Positions 24,851-37,989 are shown, counted from the stretch's first letter. The stretch is DNA of 64,000 bases from Klebsiella quasivariicola (GCF_002269255.1 NZ_CP022823.1:4154001-4218000); one strand, 5' to 3'. Program-made: numbers and translations. The notes: generated from the letters alone by a model not told the origin.

Positions 24851-24877
24851 TAAAAGCGCCGCCAAAAATGGCGGCGC
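24846..24877 (-). terminator. rho-independent terminator of ybbP
   Basis: GCGCCGCC and GGCGGCGC form a perfect 8-bp stem with a six-base loop, followed on the minus strand by TTTTATTTT. It lies 21 bp past the ybbP stop codon. Confidence 0.85.
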
Positions 24878-24897
24878 ATCATCAAAATGCAATAATT

Positions 24898-27308
24898 TCA
24901 CTGGCTAAACTGGCGGAATAATGCTCTGCCCTTTAACAGACGCAATCCCAGCCCGCCGCCACACAGCGATAATAATACCGCCCCCGTCAGCGGTAGCATC
25001 GTCCATAAACGCCAGTCTGGCGCCCAGGGGAAATCAAACACTTTCGTCTGCAGCATCGCCAGCGCCACTTCAGCCCCTATCGCCGCCACCAGACCGGAGA
25101 CCAGCCCCAGCAGAGCAAACTCCGCCCACAGCGTGGCGCGCAGCAGCGATTTACCCGCGCCCAGCGTGCGCCAGACCACCAGCTCCTGATAACGCTGGCG
25201 CATTCCGACCTGCACCTGCGCCAGCAACAGCAGCACACCGCAGGCCGTCACCAGCCCCACCATCACCTCCAGCGCCCGGCTGACCTGGGAGAGCACCTGG
25301 CCGACCTGGCGCAGAATGGCGCCGATATCCAACAGGCTGACAGTAGGAAATTCGCGGTTCAGTTGGGTCAACATCGCGGGACCGTTATCCCAGCGGAAGC
25401 TGGTGAGCCAGCTCTGCGGCTGCCCGTCCAGCGCCCCGGCGGGGAAAATAAAGAAGAAGTTTGGCCGCAGACTCTCCCAGTCAACTTTGCGCACGCTGCT
25501 GACCTTCGCGCTGAAGTCCTGGGTATCGCCGGTAAAAGTCACCGTATCGCCAATCTTCACCCCCAGCCGCTGCGCCAGCCCCTCTTCAATCGACACCTCG
25601 CCCGGCTTCGGCGGCCAGCTCCCGGCCACCAGCGGATTGTGATCAGGACGCTGTTCACTCCAGGTGAGATTAAGCTCGCGATTCAGCGCTTCGTCTTTGT
25701 TCCCGTCCGTGGAATGGCCGTTGATCTGCGTCAGACGAGCCCGGACGATCGGATAAAACTCCGCCGCCCGGGTCTGATGTTCGGCAAGGAAGGTCTTCAC
25801 CGGCATTATCTGCTCAGGGGCGATATTGATCAGAAAGTAGTTCGGGCTTTCCGGGGGAAGCTGTTGTTGCCAGCGGTCAAGCAGATCGCCGCGCAGTACC
25901 AGTAACAGCGCCAGCAGCATAAACGACAGGGAAAACGCCGCCAGCTGGCTGAGAGTTGACCACGGCTGGCGCAGCAGGCGGTTTACCGCCAGGCGCAGCG
26001 GCAAAGCTTTCAGCGTCAGCCGTTTAAGCAGCCACAATACTCCCCAGCCCACCAGGCCGCACAGCAGCGCCAGCACCACCGCCCCGGCCAGCACCGACCA
26101 CAGCAGCGGGCTGCCGCCCATCAGCCAGGCCAGCAGGCCCACCACCACAACGCTAACCGTCGGGATCCAGATTTTCAGCGGCCAGACATTAGCCACCACG
26201 TCCTGACGCAGTACCCGCAGCGGCAGAGTCGCCAGCAGCAGCCGATATGGCCGCAGGCCCACCAGCAGGGAAATGACGCCTGTCGCCCCGATAGCCCACA
26301 GCCACGGCCAGCCGCTGGCGGGGGGGAGCGCAGCGGGCAGCACGGGTTTAAGCACCAGCAGCAGCAGTCCCTCCAGCGCCAGGCCCGCCACCCCGCCGGT
26401 TATCACCGACAGCGTCAGCAGCAACAGCCACTGGCCGACGATAAGTTTGCGCAGCTGCGCCCGCCCGGCGCCCAGCGTCTTGAGAATGGCAACCAGATCG
26501 TAGCGGCTACGGCAGTAGTGGCTCATCGCTACCGCCACTGCAGCGACGGCCAGCAGCAGCGTCAACAGCGCGGATAACAACAGGAACTGCTGCGAGCGCT
26601 CAAGGGATTTACCCAGCGCGCTGTCGTCCTGTTCAAGGCCAATCCAGCGATGCTCCGGGCCGAGCTTCGGCAGCAGCCACTGCTCATAATTCGCCAGCTG
26701 TTGCGCGTTACCGGCGAACTTATAGCGCCATGCGACGCGACTGCCGGGCTGCACGGCCCCGGTTTTTGCCACGTCGGCGATATTCATCATCAGTCGCGGC
26801 GCCATCTGGAAGGGGTTAAACCCCGCATCCGGCTCCTGAATCACTTCCCCGGCAATGCGCAGCGTGGCATCGCCAACGTCAATCGTATCGCCGGTTTTCA
26901 GGTTCAGCAGCGCCATCAATCTTGGCGCCAGCAGCACGCTGCCCGCCTGGGGCTTCAGCCCCGACGGCTGCGTCTCGAGGGTGCCATACAGCGGGTAGCG
27001 GTCGTCCACTGCCTTGACGTCCGCCAGCTGCGGCGTATCACCGGCGAACGTCATGGTGGCGAAGCTTAGCTGCTCGCCGACGGTCAGCCCTGACTTTCGC
27101 GCCTGTGCGATCCACTCGGCGGGTACTTCGCGCGAACTGCGCAGCGTACGGTCGCCGGCCATAAACTCCCGGCTTTGCTGGCTGAGGCCTTTCTCCATCC
27201 GATCGCTTATCGACCCCAGGGCCAGGACGCAGGCCACGGCGAGGCTTAACGCCAGCCAGACGATCAGCAGCGACGGCGAGCGCCATTCGCGCCAGAACCA
27301 GCGGGCAA

Positions 27309-27312
<4 letters not shown>
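24898..27312 (-). CDS. ybbP: YbbP, FtsX-like ABC transporter permease
   Basis: The 804-residue inner membrane protein has the same length as E. coli YbbP and about ten membrane segments, including the FtsX/MacB-type blocks (residues 235-360 and the C-terminal 700-795). Large periplasmic loops lie between them. It is the partner of the YbbA ATPase, the two genes overlapping by four bases (ATGA). The complex is thought to act on envelope lipids, lipoproteins or hydrophobic compounds; its substrate is unsettled. Confidence 0.95.
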
Positions 27313-27995
<683 letters not shown>

Positions 27996-28578
27996 GTGCC
28001 TTTCCTGTTTTTGTTCCTGTTTACCTGCCGCGCGATGGCGGCGGACACGCTGCTGATCCTCGGCGACAGCCTGAGCGCTGGCTATCGGATGGCGGCCAAC
28101 GCCGCCTGGCCTGCGCTGCTCAATGAGAAGTGGCAGACGAAAACGCCGGTGGTGAACGCCAGCATCAGCGGCGATACCTCGCAGCAAGGGCTGGCCCGTC
28201 TGCCTGCGCTGCTTGAGCAGCATCAGCCCCGCTGGGTACTGGTTGAGCTCGGCGGTAATGACGGGCTGCGCGGTTTTCCGCCGCAGCAGACCGAGCAGAC
28301 GCTGCGCACCATTATTAAAGATATCAAAGCGGCCAATGCCGAGCCGCTGCTGATGCAAATTCACCTGCCGGCGAACTATGGCCGCCGCTATAATGAAGCC
28401 TTCGACGCGATTTACCCGGCCCTGGCCAAAGAGTTTGATATTCCTCTCCTGCCCTTTTTTATGGAGGAGGTGTATCTCAAGCCGCAATGGATGCAGGACG
28501 ACGGTATTCACCCCAATCGCGACGCACAGCCGTTTATCGCCGACTGGATGGCGAAGCGGCTGGCACCCTTAGTTAATC

Positions 28579-29388
28579 ATGACTCCTGAACGCCAGGGGT
28601 CGCTGACAGGTAAAGTTATGCAAAAAACGGTTTTAGTGACAGGCTGTTCCAGCGGAATTGGTCTGGAGAGCGCGCTGGATTTAACCCGCCAGGGCTTTCG
28701 GGTGCTGGCGGCCTGCCGCAAGGCGGAAGATATCGCGCGGATGCAGACGCTGGGGCTAACCGGTATTTTGCTCGATCTGGACGATCCGCAGAGCGTGGAA
28801 CGCGCGGCGGCGGAGGTCATCGCTCTGACCGATAATCGTCTCTACGGCCTGTTCAATAACGCCGGCTACGGCGTCTATGGCCCGCTGAACACCATCAGTC
28901 GCCAGCAGATGGAACAGCAGTTTTCCGCCAACTTTTTCGGCGCCCATCAGCTGACCATGCTGCTGCTGTCGGCGATGACGCCGCACGGCGAAGGGCGCAT
29001 CGTGATGACCTCCTCGGTGATGGGGCTTATCGCCAGTCCCGGTCGCGGGGCCTATGCCGCCAGTAAATACGCCCTCGAGGCGTGGTCCGATGCGCTACGC
29101 ATGGAATTGCGCCACAGTGGTATTCAGGTCAGCCTGATTGAACCGGGCCCGATCCGCACCCGCTTTACCGATAACGTCAACCAGACGCAAAGCGATAAAC
29201 CCGTAGAAAATCCGGGCATCGCCGCTCGCTTTACCCTCGGGCCAGAGGCGGTGGTGGAAAAAGTGCGCCACGCTTTTACCAGCGATAAGCCAAAGCTGCG
29301 CTACCCGGTCACTCTGGTGACTCACGCGGTGGCGCTGCTCAAACGCCTGCTGCCTGCCCGCGCGATGGACAAAATTATCCACGGTTGA
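28579..29388 (+). CDS. ybbO: YbbO, NADP-dependent short-chain dehydrogenase
   Basis: The 269-residue SDR family oxidoreductase has the cofactor motif TGCSSGIG, the NNAGYG segment, the catalytic Ser in MTSSVMG and YAASK with the catalytic Tyr and Lys. E. coli YbbO is reported to reduce aldehydes. The ATG at 28579 overlaps tesA by 11 bp. A second start with a better match at MQKTVLVTGCSSG (28618) remains possible. Confidence 0.93.
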   Translation: MTPERQGSLTGKVMQKTVLVTGCSSGIGLESALDLTRQGFRVLAACRKAEDIARMQTLGLTGILLDLDDPQSVERAAAEVIALTDNRLYGLFNNAGYGVYGPLNTISRQQMEQQFSANFFGAHQLTMLLLSAMTPHGEGRIVMTSSVMGLIASPGRGAYAASKYALEAWSDALRMELRHSGIQVSLIEPGPIRTRFTDNVNQTQSDKPVENPGIAARFTLGPEAVVEKVRHAFTSDKPKLRYPVTLVTHAVALLKRLLPARAMDKIIHG

Positions 29389-29446
29389 GTTGAAGCGCGG
29401 AATGCCGCCCCCATGTAAAACAGAAATCGACTAACGAGAAATGCCC

Positions 29447-30301
29447 ATGTCCGAACAGAATATTGTCAACATTAGCGAAGCGAACCTGCAGCAGACGCTA
29501 CAGCAGTCCATGAACGTCCCGGTGCTGTTTTATTTCTGGTCAGCCCGCAGCCAGCACTGCGAACAGCTGACCCCGGTACTCGAGCGTCTGGCCGCCCAGT
29601 ATAACGGCCAGTTCACGCTGGCGAAGGTCGATTGCGACGCCGAGCAAATGCTCGCTTCACAGTTTGGTCTGCGCGCAATCCCTACAGTTTATCTGTTCCA
29701 GAACGGCCAGCCGGTGGACGGTTTTGAAGGCCCGCAGCCGGAGGAAGCGATTCGCGCCCTGCTGGATAAAGTCCTGCCGCGTGAAGAGGAGCTGAAAGCC
29801 CAGCAGGCGCTGGCCCTGATGCAGGAAGAAAAATACGCCGAGGCATTACCGCTGCTGAAGGAAGCCTGGCAGCTGTCGAATCAGGACAGCCAGATTGGTC
29901 TGCTGCTGGCGGAAACGCTGATTGCCCTGCACCGTTCCGATGAAGCGGAAAGCGTGCTGAAAACCATCCCGCTGCAGGATCAGGATACCCATTATCAGGG
30001 GCTGGTGGCGCAGATTGAGCTGCTCAAACAGGCCGCCGACACCCCGGAAATCCAGCAGCTGCAGCAGCAGGTGGAACAGAATCCGGACGATGCGCAACTG
30101 GCCTCCCAGCTGGCGCTGCAGCTGCATCAGGTCGGGCGTAATGAAGAAGCGCTGGCGCTGCTGTTCAGCCATCTGCAGAAGGATTTAGGCGCCGGCGATG
30201 GCCAGGCGCGCAAGATGCTGCAGGAGATCCTCGCCGCCCTCGGTACCGGCGATGCGCTGGCCGCCAAATATCGTCGTCAGCTCTATTCGCTGCTGTACTA
30301 A
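29447..30301 (+). CDS. ybbN: YbbN/CnoX chaperedoxin
   Basis: CnoX is a holdase that protects substrates under bleach stress and passes them to GroEL and DnaK. The 284-residue protein combines an N-terminal thioredoxin fold (about residues 1-108) with C-terminal TPR repeats. The usual CxxC is SQHC (ARSQHCEQL), so the protein keeps only one of the two redox cysteines, as in E. coli. ATG at 29447 was preferred over one two codons earlier because of the family N-terminus MSEQNIVNI. Confidence 0.95.
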   Translation: MSEQNIVNISEANLQQTLQQSMNVPVLFYFWSARSQHCEQLTPVLERLAAQYNGQFTLAKVDCDAEQMLASQFGLRAIPTVYLFQNGQPVDGFEGPQPEEAIRALLDKVLPREEELKAQQALALMQEEKYAEALPLLKEAWQLSNQDSQIGLLLAETLIALHRSDEAESVLKTIPLQDQDTHYQGLVAQIELLKQAADTPEIQQLQQQVEQNPDDAQLASQLALQLHQVGRNEEALALLFSHLQKDLGAGDGQARKMLQEILAALGTGDALAAKYRRQLYSLLY

Positions 30302-30313
30302 TCCGTTGCCTTC

Positions 30314-30392
30314 CCCGGATAGCGCTACGCTTATCCGGGCTACAGATTACGCCGTGGTAGCCCGGGTAAGGCGTGAACGCCGCAACCCGGGA
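30314..30392. repeat. REP-type palindromes between ybbN and fetB
   Basis: Two palindromes occur, 30314-30339 (CCCGGATAG...TATCCGGG) and 30358-30392 (GTAGCCCGGGTAAGGCG...CAACCCGGGA). They separate converging genes and match the REP units elsewhere in the window. Confidence 0.85.
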
Positions 30393-30396
30393 TAGT

Positions 30397-31179
30397 TCAT
30401 GGGTGCTTTTTCAGCTGCGTTACCACCAGTTGATGACGGGCATTGAAGAACTTCCGGTAGGTCAGATAGCCGGCGATAATTGTCGACAGGCTGGCGGTCG
30501 ACAGCAGCATAAAGGTCACCATGATCTGGTACTTGATCGCCTTCACCGGGTCAATGCCGGCAAAAATTAGTCCCGACATCATGCCAGGCAAACTCACCAG
30601 ACCGACCGTTTTCGCCGAATCGACGGTGGGAATCAATGACGCGCGAATGCTCTCGCGAATCAGCCGCGCCGAGGCCATCTTTGGCGTGGCGCCAAGGCTC
30701 AGTTTCTCCTGAATCTGCTGCTGCTCGCTGCTGAAGCGCTGGCCCATATTGTTGTAGCACAGCCCCACCGCCACCATCGCGTTCCCGGCCACCATCCCGG
30801 CAATCGGGATCACCTGCATCGGGACGAAGGCGATCGACCCCGAGAAAACCAGTACCGCCAGCGTCAGCCCGGCGCCAGTGGTAATAGCGATAAACGACGA
30901 GATAAAAGCGTTGTCGATATATTTACTGCGCTTCTTCGCATTCCACGCCGCGTTAAAGCAGATAAACAGCACCATCAACAGCGTCAGAACCGCATGATTG
31001 ACGTTAAAGATATATTTCAGCACATAGCCGACGATAATCAGCTGCACGATCGCCCGGCAAATACTCCAGATAATATCTTTTTCCAGTGCCAGTTTTTCCC
31101 GATAGCTGACCAGAATAGCGATCAGCACCAGCACCATCGACAGCGCCAGCGATTCGTTCGTAATGTTATGCCCGTTCAT
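30397..31179 (-). CDS. fetB: FetB, iron exporter permease
   Basis: FetB with FetA exports iron and improves resistance to oxidative stress. The 260-residue UPF0014 protein has about seven membrane segments, and the motifs VGLVSLPGMMSGLIFAGIDP and IPIAGMVAGNAMVAVGL match E. coli FetB over the full length. It overlaps fetA by 14 bp in the same direction, fetA being upstream. Confidence 0.96.
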   Translation of the reverse strand: MNGHNITNESLALSMVLVLIAILVSYREKLALEKDIIWSICRAIVQLIIVGYVLKYIFNVNHAVLTLLMVLFICFNAAWNAKKRSKYIDNAFISSFIAITTGAGLTLAVLVFSGSIAFVPMQVIPIAGMVAGNAMVAVGLCYNNMGQRFSSEQQQIQEKLSLGATPKMASARLIRESIRASLIPTVDSAKTVGLVSLPGMMSGLIFAGIDPVKAIKYQIMVTFMLLSTASLSTIIAGYLTYRKFFNARHQLVVTQLKKHP

Positions 31180-31843
31180 GCTGTACCTCCTGCATGTTTC
31201 CGCCGGCAGGTTGCAGCGTAATCACTTCATCGGCATGCGAAATTTCGTTGCGATCGTGGGTGACCCACAGAACAGCGACCTGTTTTTCCGTCGCGTAGCC
31301 ATGAATAATGTCATTCACATTCTGTTTATTACTTTCATCCAGCGCGCTGGTAATTTCGTCCAGCAGCAGCACGCGCGGCAGAAATTGTAAATTGCGGATC
31401 AGCGATACGCGCTGCTTTTCCCCGCCGGACAGTTCGTTAATAGACTTTTCCAGCATATTTTCGCCAAGGCCAAAGCGCTGCAGGTCAGCCACCAGCGCCT
31501 GCGGATCGGGTTGTTTGTTGCGGATCTGCCACGGAAAAACCAGGTTATCGTAGACTGAATCACCGAACAGCGCCGGCGTCTGCGCGCAGTAAGACACCTG
31601 CTGACGATAGGTTTCTGGCGACAGCGTCGCGATATCCACATCGTCAAAAAACAGGCGTCCGGAGGTTGGGCTGAGCAGCGAGGCGATAATCTTCAGCAAG
31701 GTGCTTTTCCCGCAGCCGGAAGGCCCGGTAATCAGCTTAAATTCTCCGGGTCTGAGCTGAAGAGTGATATTGTGTAAAATAACTGCGTCGTCGGTCTTAA
31801 ACCCCACACCCTCGAGACGCAAAAGCGCGTTATTTTCCTTCAT
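31166..31843 (-). CDS. fetA: FetA, iron exporter ATPase
   Basis: The 225-residue ABC ATPase has Walker A GPSGCGKST, the signature LSGGEKQR and Walker B VLLLDEITSALD, and the same length as E. coli FetA. It energises FetB. The pair is divergent from qmcA. Confidence 0.96.
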   Translation of the reverse strand: MKENNALLRLEGVGFKTDDAVILHNITLQLRPGEFKLITGPSGCGKSTLLKIIASLLSPTSGRLFFDDVDIATLSPETYRQQVSYCAQTPALFGDSVYDNLVFPWQIRNKQPDPQALVADLQRFGLGENMLEKSINELSGGEKQRVSLIRNLQFLPRVLLLDEITSALDESNKQNVNDIIHGYATEKQVAVLWVTHDRNEISHADEVITLQPAGGNMQEVQHERA

Positions 31844-31983
31844 GAGTCTTCCTGATTATTTTCTGAAACACCGCTAGTTTACCCCACTTTCCTTTCTCCA
31901 GGATGAGGAGAAAGATATACTCAGTTTAAACATGCGCTATTTCCTTGTAGCGCCCCACCAGGCAACAAGACAGGAGGTTTTTG

Positions 31984-32901
31984 ATGCTGATTTTTATTCC
32001 TATCCTTATTTTCGTCGCGCTGGTCATTGTGGCCGCGGCGGTGAAAATTGTCCCGCAAGGCTATCAGTGGACGGTAGAACGTTTTGGGCGCTTTACCCAG
32101 ACGCTGCAGCCGGGATTAAGCTTAGTCGTGCCGTTTATGGACCGAATCGGCCGCAAAGTGAACATGATGGAGCAGGTGCTCGACATCCCCTCGCAGGAGG
32201 TTATCTCCCGGGATAACGCCAACGTCACCATCGACGCGGTCTGCTTTATTCAGGTGATTGACGCGCCAAAGGCCGCCTACGAGGTCAGCAATCTTGAGCT
32301 GGCGATCGTCAACCTGACGATGACCAACATCCGTACCGTGCTCGGCTCGATGGAGCTGGACGAAATGCTCTCCCAACGCGACAGCATTAACACCCGTCTG
32401 CTGCATATCGTTGACGACGCCACTAATCCGTGGGGGGTGAAAATCACCCGCGTCGAAATTCGCGACGTTCGCCCACCGGCGGAGCTTATCGCCTCGATGA
32501 ACGCCCAGATGAAAGCCGAACGTACCAAACGTGCCTATATTCTTGAGGCCGAAGGGGTGCGACAGGCGGAAATTCTGAAAGCGGAAGGGGAAAAGCAGTC
32601 GCAGATCCTCAAGGCCGAGGGCGAACGACAGTCCGCATTCCTGCAAGCGGAAGCTCGTGAACGTTCCGCCGAAGCGGAAGCCCGCGCCACCCAGATGGTC
32701 TCCTCGGCGATCGCTTCAGGCGATATTCAGGCGATCAACTACTTTGTAGCGCAGAAATACACCGATGCCCTGCAGCAGATTGGCGTCGCTAACAACAGCA
32801 AAGTGGTATTGATGCCGCTGGATGCCAGCAGCCTGATGGGATCGATCGCCGGGATCAGCGAGCTGATCAAAGAGGGCGCTGGCGATCGGAAAAAATCATG
32901 A
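31984..32901 (+). CDS. qmcA: QmcA, SPFH/stomatin-like membrane protein
   Basis: QmcA is a lipid-raft-type protein with an N-terminal membrane helix (about residues 2-20), an SPFH/band 7 domain and a C-terminal coiled coil made of repeats such as KAEGEKQSQILKAEGERQSA. E. coli QmcA is a multicopy suppressor of an ftsH htpX double mutant. The 305-residue form starts at ATG 31984 after an AGGAGG site; TTG three bases earlier is not needed. The stop overlaps ybbJ by four bases. Confidence 0.96.
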   Translation: MLIFIPILIFVALVIVAAAVKIVPQGYQWTVERFGRFTQTLQPGLSLVVPFMDRIGRKVNMMEQVLDIPSQEVISRDNANVTIDAVCFIQVIDAPKAAYEVSNLELAIVNLTMTNIRTVLGSMELDEMLSQRDSINTRLLHIVDDATNPWGVKITRVEIRDVRPPAELIASMNAQMKAERTKRAYILEAEGVRQAEILKAEGEKQSQILKAEGERQSAFLQAEARERSAEAEARATQMVSSAIASGDIQAINYFVAQKYTDALQQIGVANNSKVVLMPLDASSLMGSIAGISELIKEGAGDRKKS

Positions 32902-33356
32902 TCGACATGATCCTCGCCCACCCCCATCTGTTCTGGCTAAGCCTGGGCGGGCTGCTGCTGGCGGCCGAGATGCTGGGCGGCAGCGGCTATCTGCTGTGGA
33001 GCGGCGTCGCTGGCGTGGTGACCGGCGCTCTCACCTGGCTCCTGCCGCTGAGCTGGGAATGGCAAGGGACGCTGTTCGCCGTTCTCACCCTGCTGGCGGC
33101 GTGGCTGTGGTCGAAATGGCTGCGCAAGCGGGTCAAAACGCAGCGTCCGGCCGATGCCCAGCTCAACCAGCGCGGGCAGCAGCTGGTGGGTCGCCGCCTG
33201 ACGCTGGATGCCCCGCTGGTAAACGGCCGCGGCCATGTGCGCGTGGGGGATAGTTCCTGGCCGGTGACGGCTAACGAGGATCTCGCGGCGGGTACTCAGG
33301 TCGAAGTGCTCGCCGTGGAAGGGATTACCTTACGAATCAGACCCGCCGTCCGTTAA
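32898..33356 (+). CDS. ybbJ: YbbJ, NfeD-like partner of QmcA
   Basis: The 152-residue protein has two or three membrane helices (about residues 8-75) and a C-terminal OB-fold NfeD domain (GRRLTLDAPLVNGRGHVRVG, WPVTANEDLAAGTQVEVLAV). NfeD proteins regularly pair with stomatin-like partners in operons. The overlap with qmcA is four bases; the stop overlaps convergent cueR by four bases. Confidence 0.94.
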   Translation: MIDMILAHPHLFWLSLGGLLLAAEMLGGSGYLLWSGVAGVVTGALTWLLPLSWEWQGTLFAVLTLLAAWLWSKWLRKRVKTQRPADAQLNQRGQQLVGRRLTLDAPLVNGRGHVRVGDSSWPVTANEDLAAGTQVEVLAVEGITLRIRPAVR

Positions 33357-33763
33357 GCCTGCGCCTTGCGATGGCAGCAGCCGGAAAGATTATCGATAAT
33401 CGGGCACTCCGCGCTGTCATCGCCGGGGCAGGATTCGGCCAGCGCCAGCAGGTGCGCGCGCATGTTTTGCAGTTCGCGGATATGGTTCTCGATATCCGCC
33501 ACTTTCTCCAGCGTGCGTTTTTTCACATCGGCGCTGTGCCGCGACGGGTCGTTGAACAGGGCCACCAGCTCGCGGCACTCTTCCAGATTAAACCCCACCT
33601 GCCGCGCCTGGCGCAGCAGCGTCAGCTCATCGAGATGCTGCTGACTGTAGGTGCGGTAACCGTTTTCGCTCCGTAACGGCGGCGTCACCAGCCCCTTCTC
33701 TTCGTAAAAACGAATCGCTTTGCTGGTTAAACCGGTTTTTTTCGCCACATCGCTGATATTCAT
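33353..33763 (-). CDS. cueR: CueR, copper-responsive MerR activator
   Basis: CueR senses cytoplasmic Cu(I), Ag(I) and Au(I) and activates copA and cueO. The 136-residue protein has the MerR helix-turn-helix (NISDVAKKTGLTSKAIRFYE) and the metal-binding loop with cysteines in SCPGDDSAECP (E. coli Cys112 and Cys120). A further CC occurs near the end (GCCHRK). In E. coli K-12 two genes separate cueR from copA; here they are directly divergent. Confidence 0.97.
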   Translation of the reverse strand: MNISDVAKKTGLTSKAIRFYEEKGLVTPPLRSENGYRTYSQQHLDELTLLRQARQVGFNLEECRELVALFNDPSRHSADVKKRTLEKVADIENHIRELQNMRAHLLALAESCPGDDSAECPIIDNLSGCCHRKAQA

Positions 33764-33772
33764 TTTTTCTCC

Positions 33773-33803
33773 TTGACCTTCCCCTTGCTGGAAGGTTTAA
33801 CCT
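33773..33803 (+). promoter_or_regulatory. CueR-controlled copA promoter
   Basis: The -35 TTGACC (33773-33778) and -10 TAACCT (33798-33803) are separated by 19 bp, the overlong spacer typical of MerR-family promoters. The dyad ACCTTCCCC...GGAAGGT (33776-33796) lies within it and is the CueR box known from E. coli copA. Confidence 0.93.
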
Positions 33804-33870
33804 TCTTAATACTCGATGAAAGAGTGGGTCTGGTCAATCGTTGACCGGAAAATTATTCAGGAGTTTTTGT

Positions 33871-36372
<2,502 letters not shown>

Positions 36373-36387
36373 ACGCCGTCAGATGAA

Positions 36388-36422
36388 ACGGGCACCGACG
36401 TTGTTCGGCGCCCGTTTTTTTT
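36388..36422 (+). terminator. rho-independent terminator of copA
   Basis: ACGGGCACCGA and TCGGCGCCCGT pair with one mismatch-like offset and are followed by TTTTTTTT. The hairpin begins 16 bp after the copA stop. Confidence 0.9.
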
Positions 36423-36504
36423 GCTGAGACAAGAAAAGCCCGCCGGAAGGGTGACGTGTATCACCATATGCGCTAGCATGAAGTCCTCACACTTCGGAGC
36501 GCGT

Positions 36505-37299
36505 ATGGGCCTGTTAAACCGGATAAAAATGCTGTGGCGAGCCGCCGTCGGCTCGTCTTATTCCTGGCCTGCAATGGATATCGTCCTGCCCGGCGAACGT
36601 TATTTGCACCTCGTCGGCAGCATCCATATGGGTACCCGCGACATGGCGCCGCCGCCAGCGAAGCTTCTGAAAAAAATACGCCAGGCCGATGCGTTAATCG
36701 TCGAGGCCGATATCAGCGGCAATGAAACCCCCTTTAGCAATCTCCCCACTTACCCACCGCTGGCGGAACGCCTGAGCGATGCGCAGCTGAGCGAGCTCGA
36801 GGCGCGCGCCGGCGAGCTGGGCCTGTCGGTCGGGCTGTTCGACAGCCAGCCGCTGTGGCAGGTGGCGATGGTTCTGCAGGCTACCCAGGCGCAGAAGCTG
36901 GGACTGCGACCCGATTACGGCATTGATTATCAGTTGCTGATGGCCGCCCGCGAGAGCAACATAACGGTGATGGAACTGGAAGGCGCCGACAGCCAAATCG
37001 CGCTGCTGCGCGATCTGCCCGACGGGGGGATGGCTCTGCTGGAAGACACACTGAGCCACTGGCGGACCAATGCCCGCCTGCTACAGGTGATGATCGGCTG
37101 GTGGCTGGAACAACCGCCATCGCGCGGTGCGGTATCTCTGCCGACGACGTTCAGCCAGTCTTTATATGATGTGCTGATGCACCAGCGCAATCTCGCCTGG
37201 CGCGAGACGCTGCTGGCCTTGCCGCCGGGGCGCTACGTGGTTGCCGTCGGCGCGCTGCATCTGTATGGCGAAGGGAATCTGCCGGATATGCTGACATAA
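36505..37299 (+). CDS. ybaP: YbaP, TraB/GumN-family protein
   Basis: The 264-residue protein matches E. coli YbaP. The TraB-family GumN-like domain has the conserved LVGSIHMGTRDM near residue 37 and the C-terminal VAVGALHLYGEGNLPDML with a conserved His; these two histidine motifs suggest metal-dependent protease-like activity by analogy with TIKI proteins. The function is unproven. Its TAA stop lies in the 3' T-tract of the converging ChiX RNA. Confidence 0.92.
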   Translation: MGLLNRIKMLWRAAVGSSYSWPAMDIVLPGERYLHLVGSIHMGTRDMAPPPAKLLKKIRQADALIVEADISGNETPFSNLPTYPPLAERLSDAQLSELEARAGELGLSVGLFDSQPLWQVAMVLQATQAQKLGLRPDYGIDYQLLMAARESNITVMELEGADSQIALLRDLPDGGMALLEDTLSHWRTNARLLQVMIGWWLEQPPSRGAVSLPTTFSQSLYDVLMHQRNLAWRETLLALPPGRYVVAVGALHLYGEGNLPDMLT

Positions 37300-37379
37300 A
37301 AAAATGGCCAATATTGCTATTGGCCCGTCAAAGAGGAATTTCATCATTATTATTATCCCGGGATTTGCATCCCGGATCG
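37298..37379 (-). ncRNA. chiX: ChiX (SroB/MicM) Hfq-dependent small RNA
   Basis: The minus strand has GAAATTCCTCTTTGACGGGC followed by CAATAGCAATATTGGCC and seven T residues. This is the conserved core and terminator of ChiX, which E. coli also encodes between ybaP and ybaK. The core TTCCTCTTTGACGGG is the seed that silences chiP and dpiB. The 5' stem is CCGGGAT/ATCCCGG, unlike E. coli CCGTC/GACGG. The promoter appears to be TTGGCA, 18 bp, GACAAT (37385-37414, minus). The 5' end is estimated. Confidence 0.93.
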
Positions 37380-37500
37380 TCTGATTGTCGCTCAAAGTGA
37401 CCATCACTGCCAACACTATTGCGCAAGATGGTACTATTTTTTAGACAACCTGCGGGCGTATTCTAACGTCACGCAAAACCGGTTGGTAAGAAGGATAGCT

Positions 37501-37980
37501 ATGACTCCCGCCGTTAAATTACTCGAAAAAAACAAAATTTCCTTTCAGATCCACAGTTACGATCACGATCCCAATGAGACCAACTTCGGTGATGAAGTGG
37601 TGCGCAAGCTCGGCCTCAATGCCGACCAGGTTTACAAGACTCTGCTGATCGCCGTTAACGGCGATATGAAGCATCTGGCGGTCGCCGTCACCCCGGTCGC
37701 CGGGCAGCTGGATTTAAAGAAAGTGGCGAAAGCGCTGGGCGCCAAGAAAGTCGACATGGCCGACCCGATGGTGGCGCAGCGTATCACCGGCTATCTGGTG
37801 GGCGGCATCAGTCCGCTGGGGCAGAAGAAACGCCTGCCGACGGTGATTGACGCCCCGGCGCAGGAATTTGCCACTATCTATATTTCCGGCGGCAAACGCG
37901 GGCTGGATATTGAGCTGGCGGCCAGCGATCTGGCGCAGCTTCTGGACGCGAAGTTCGCCGATATCGCCCGCCGCGATTAA
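37501..37980 (+). CDS. ybaK: YbaK, Cys-tRNA(Pro) deacylase
   Basis: YbaK hydrolyses Cys-tRNA-Pro mischarged by ProRS. The 159-residue protein has the YbaK/ProX fold with the catalytic Lys region VYKTLLIAV (about residue 46), GYLVGGISPLGQKK and a YISGGKRGLDIEL segment. The start at 37501 (MTPAVKLLEKNKI) matches E. coli; an upstream in-frame Met is ignored. Confidence 0.96.
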   Translation: MTPAVKLLEKNKISFQIHSYDHDPNETNFGDEVVRKLGLNADQVYKTLLIAVNGDMKHLAVAVTPVAGQLDLKKVAKALGAKKVDMADPMVAQRITGYLVGGISPLGQKKRLPTVIDAPAQEFATIYISGGKRGLDIELAASDLAQLLDAKFADIARRD

Positions 37981-37989
37981 GCACACCAT

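Noticed and set aside
37162..37416. Minus-strand open frame across ybaP end and ChiX
   Set aside because: The frame has no family similarity, and the same bases are explained by ybaP and the ChiX RNA.
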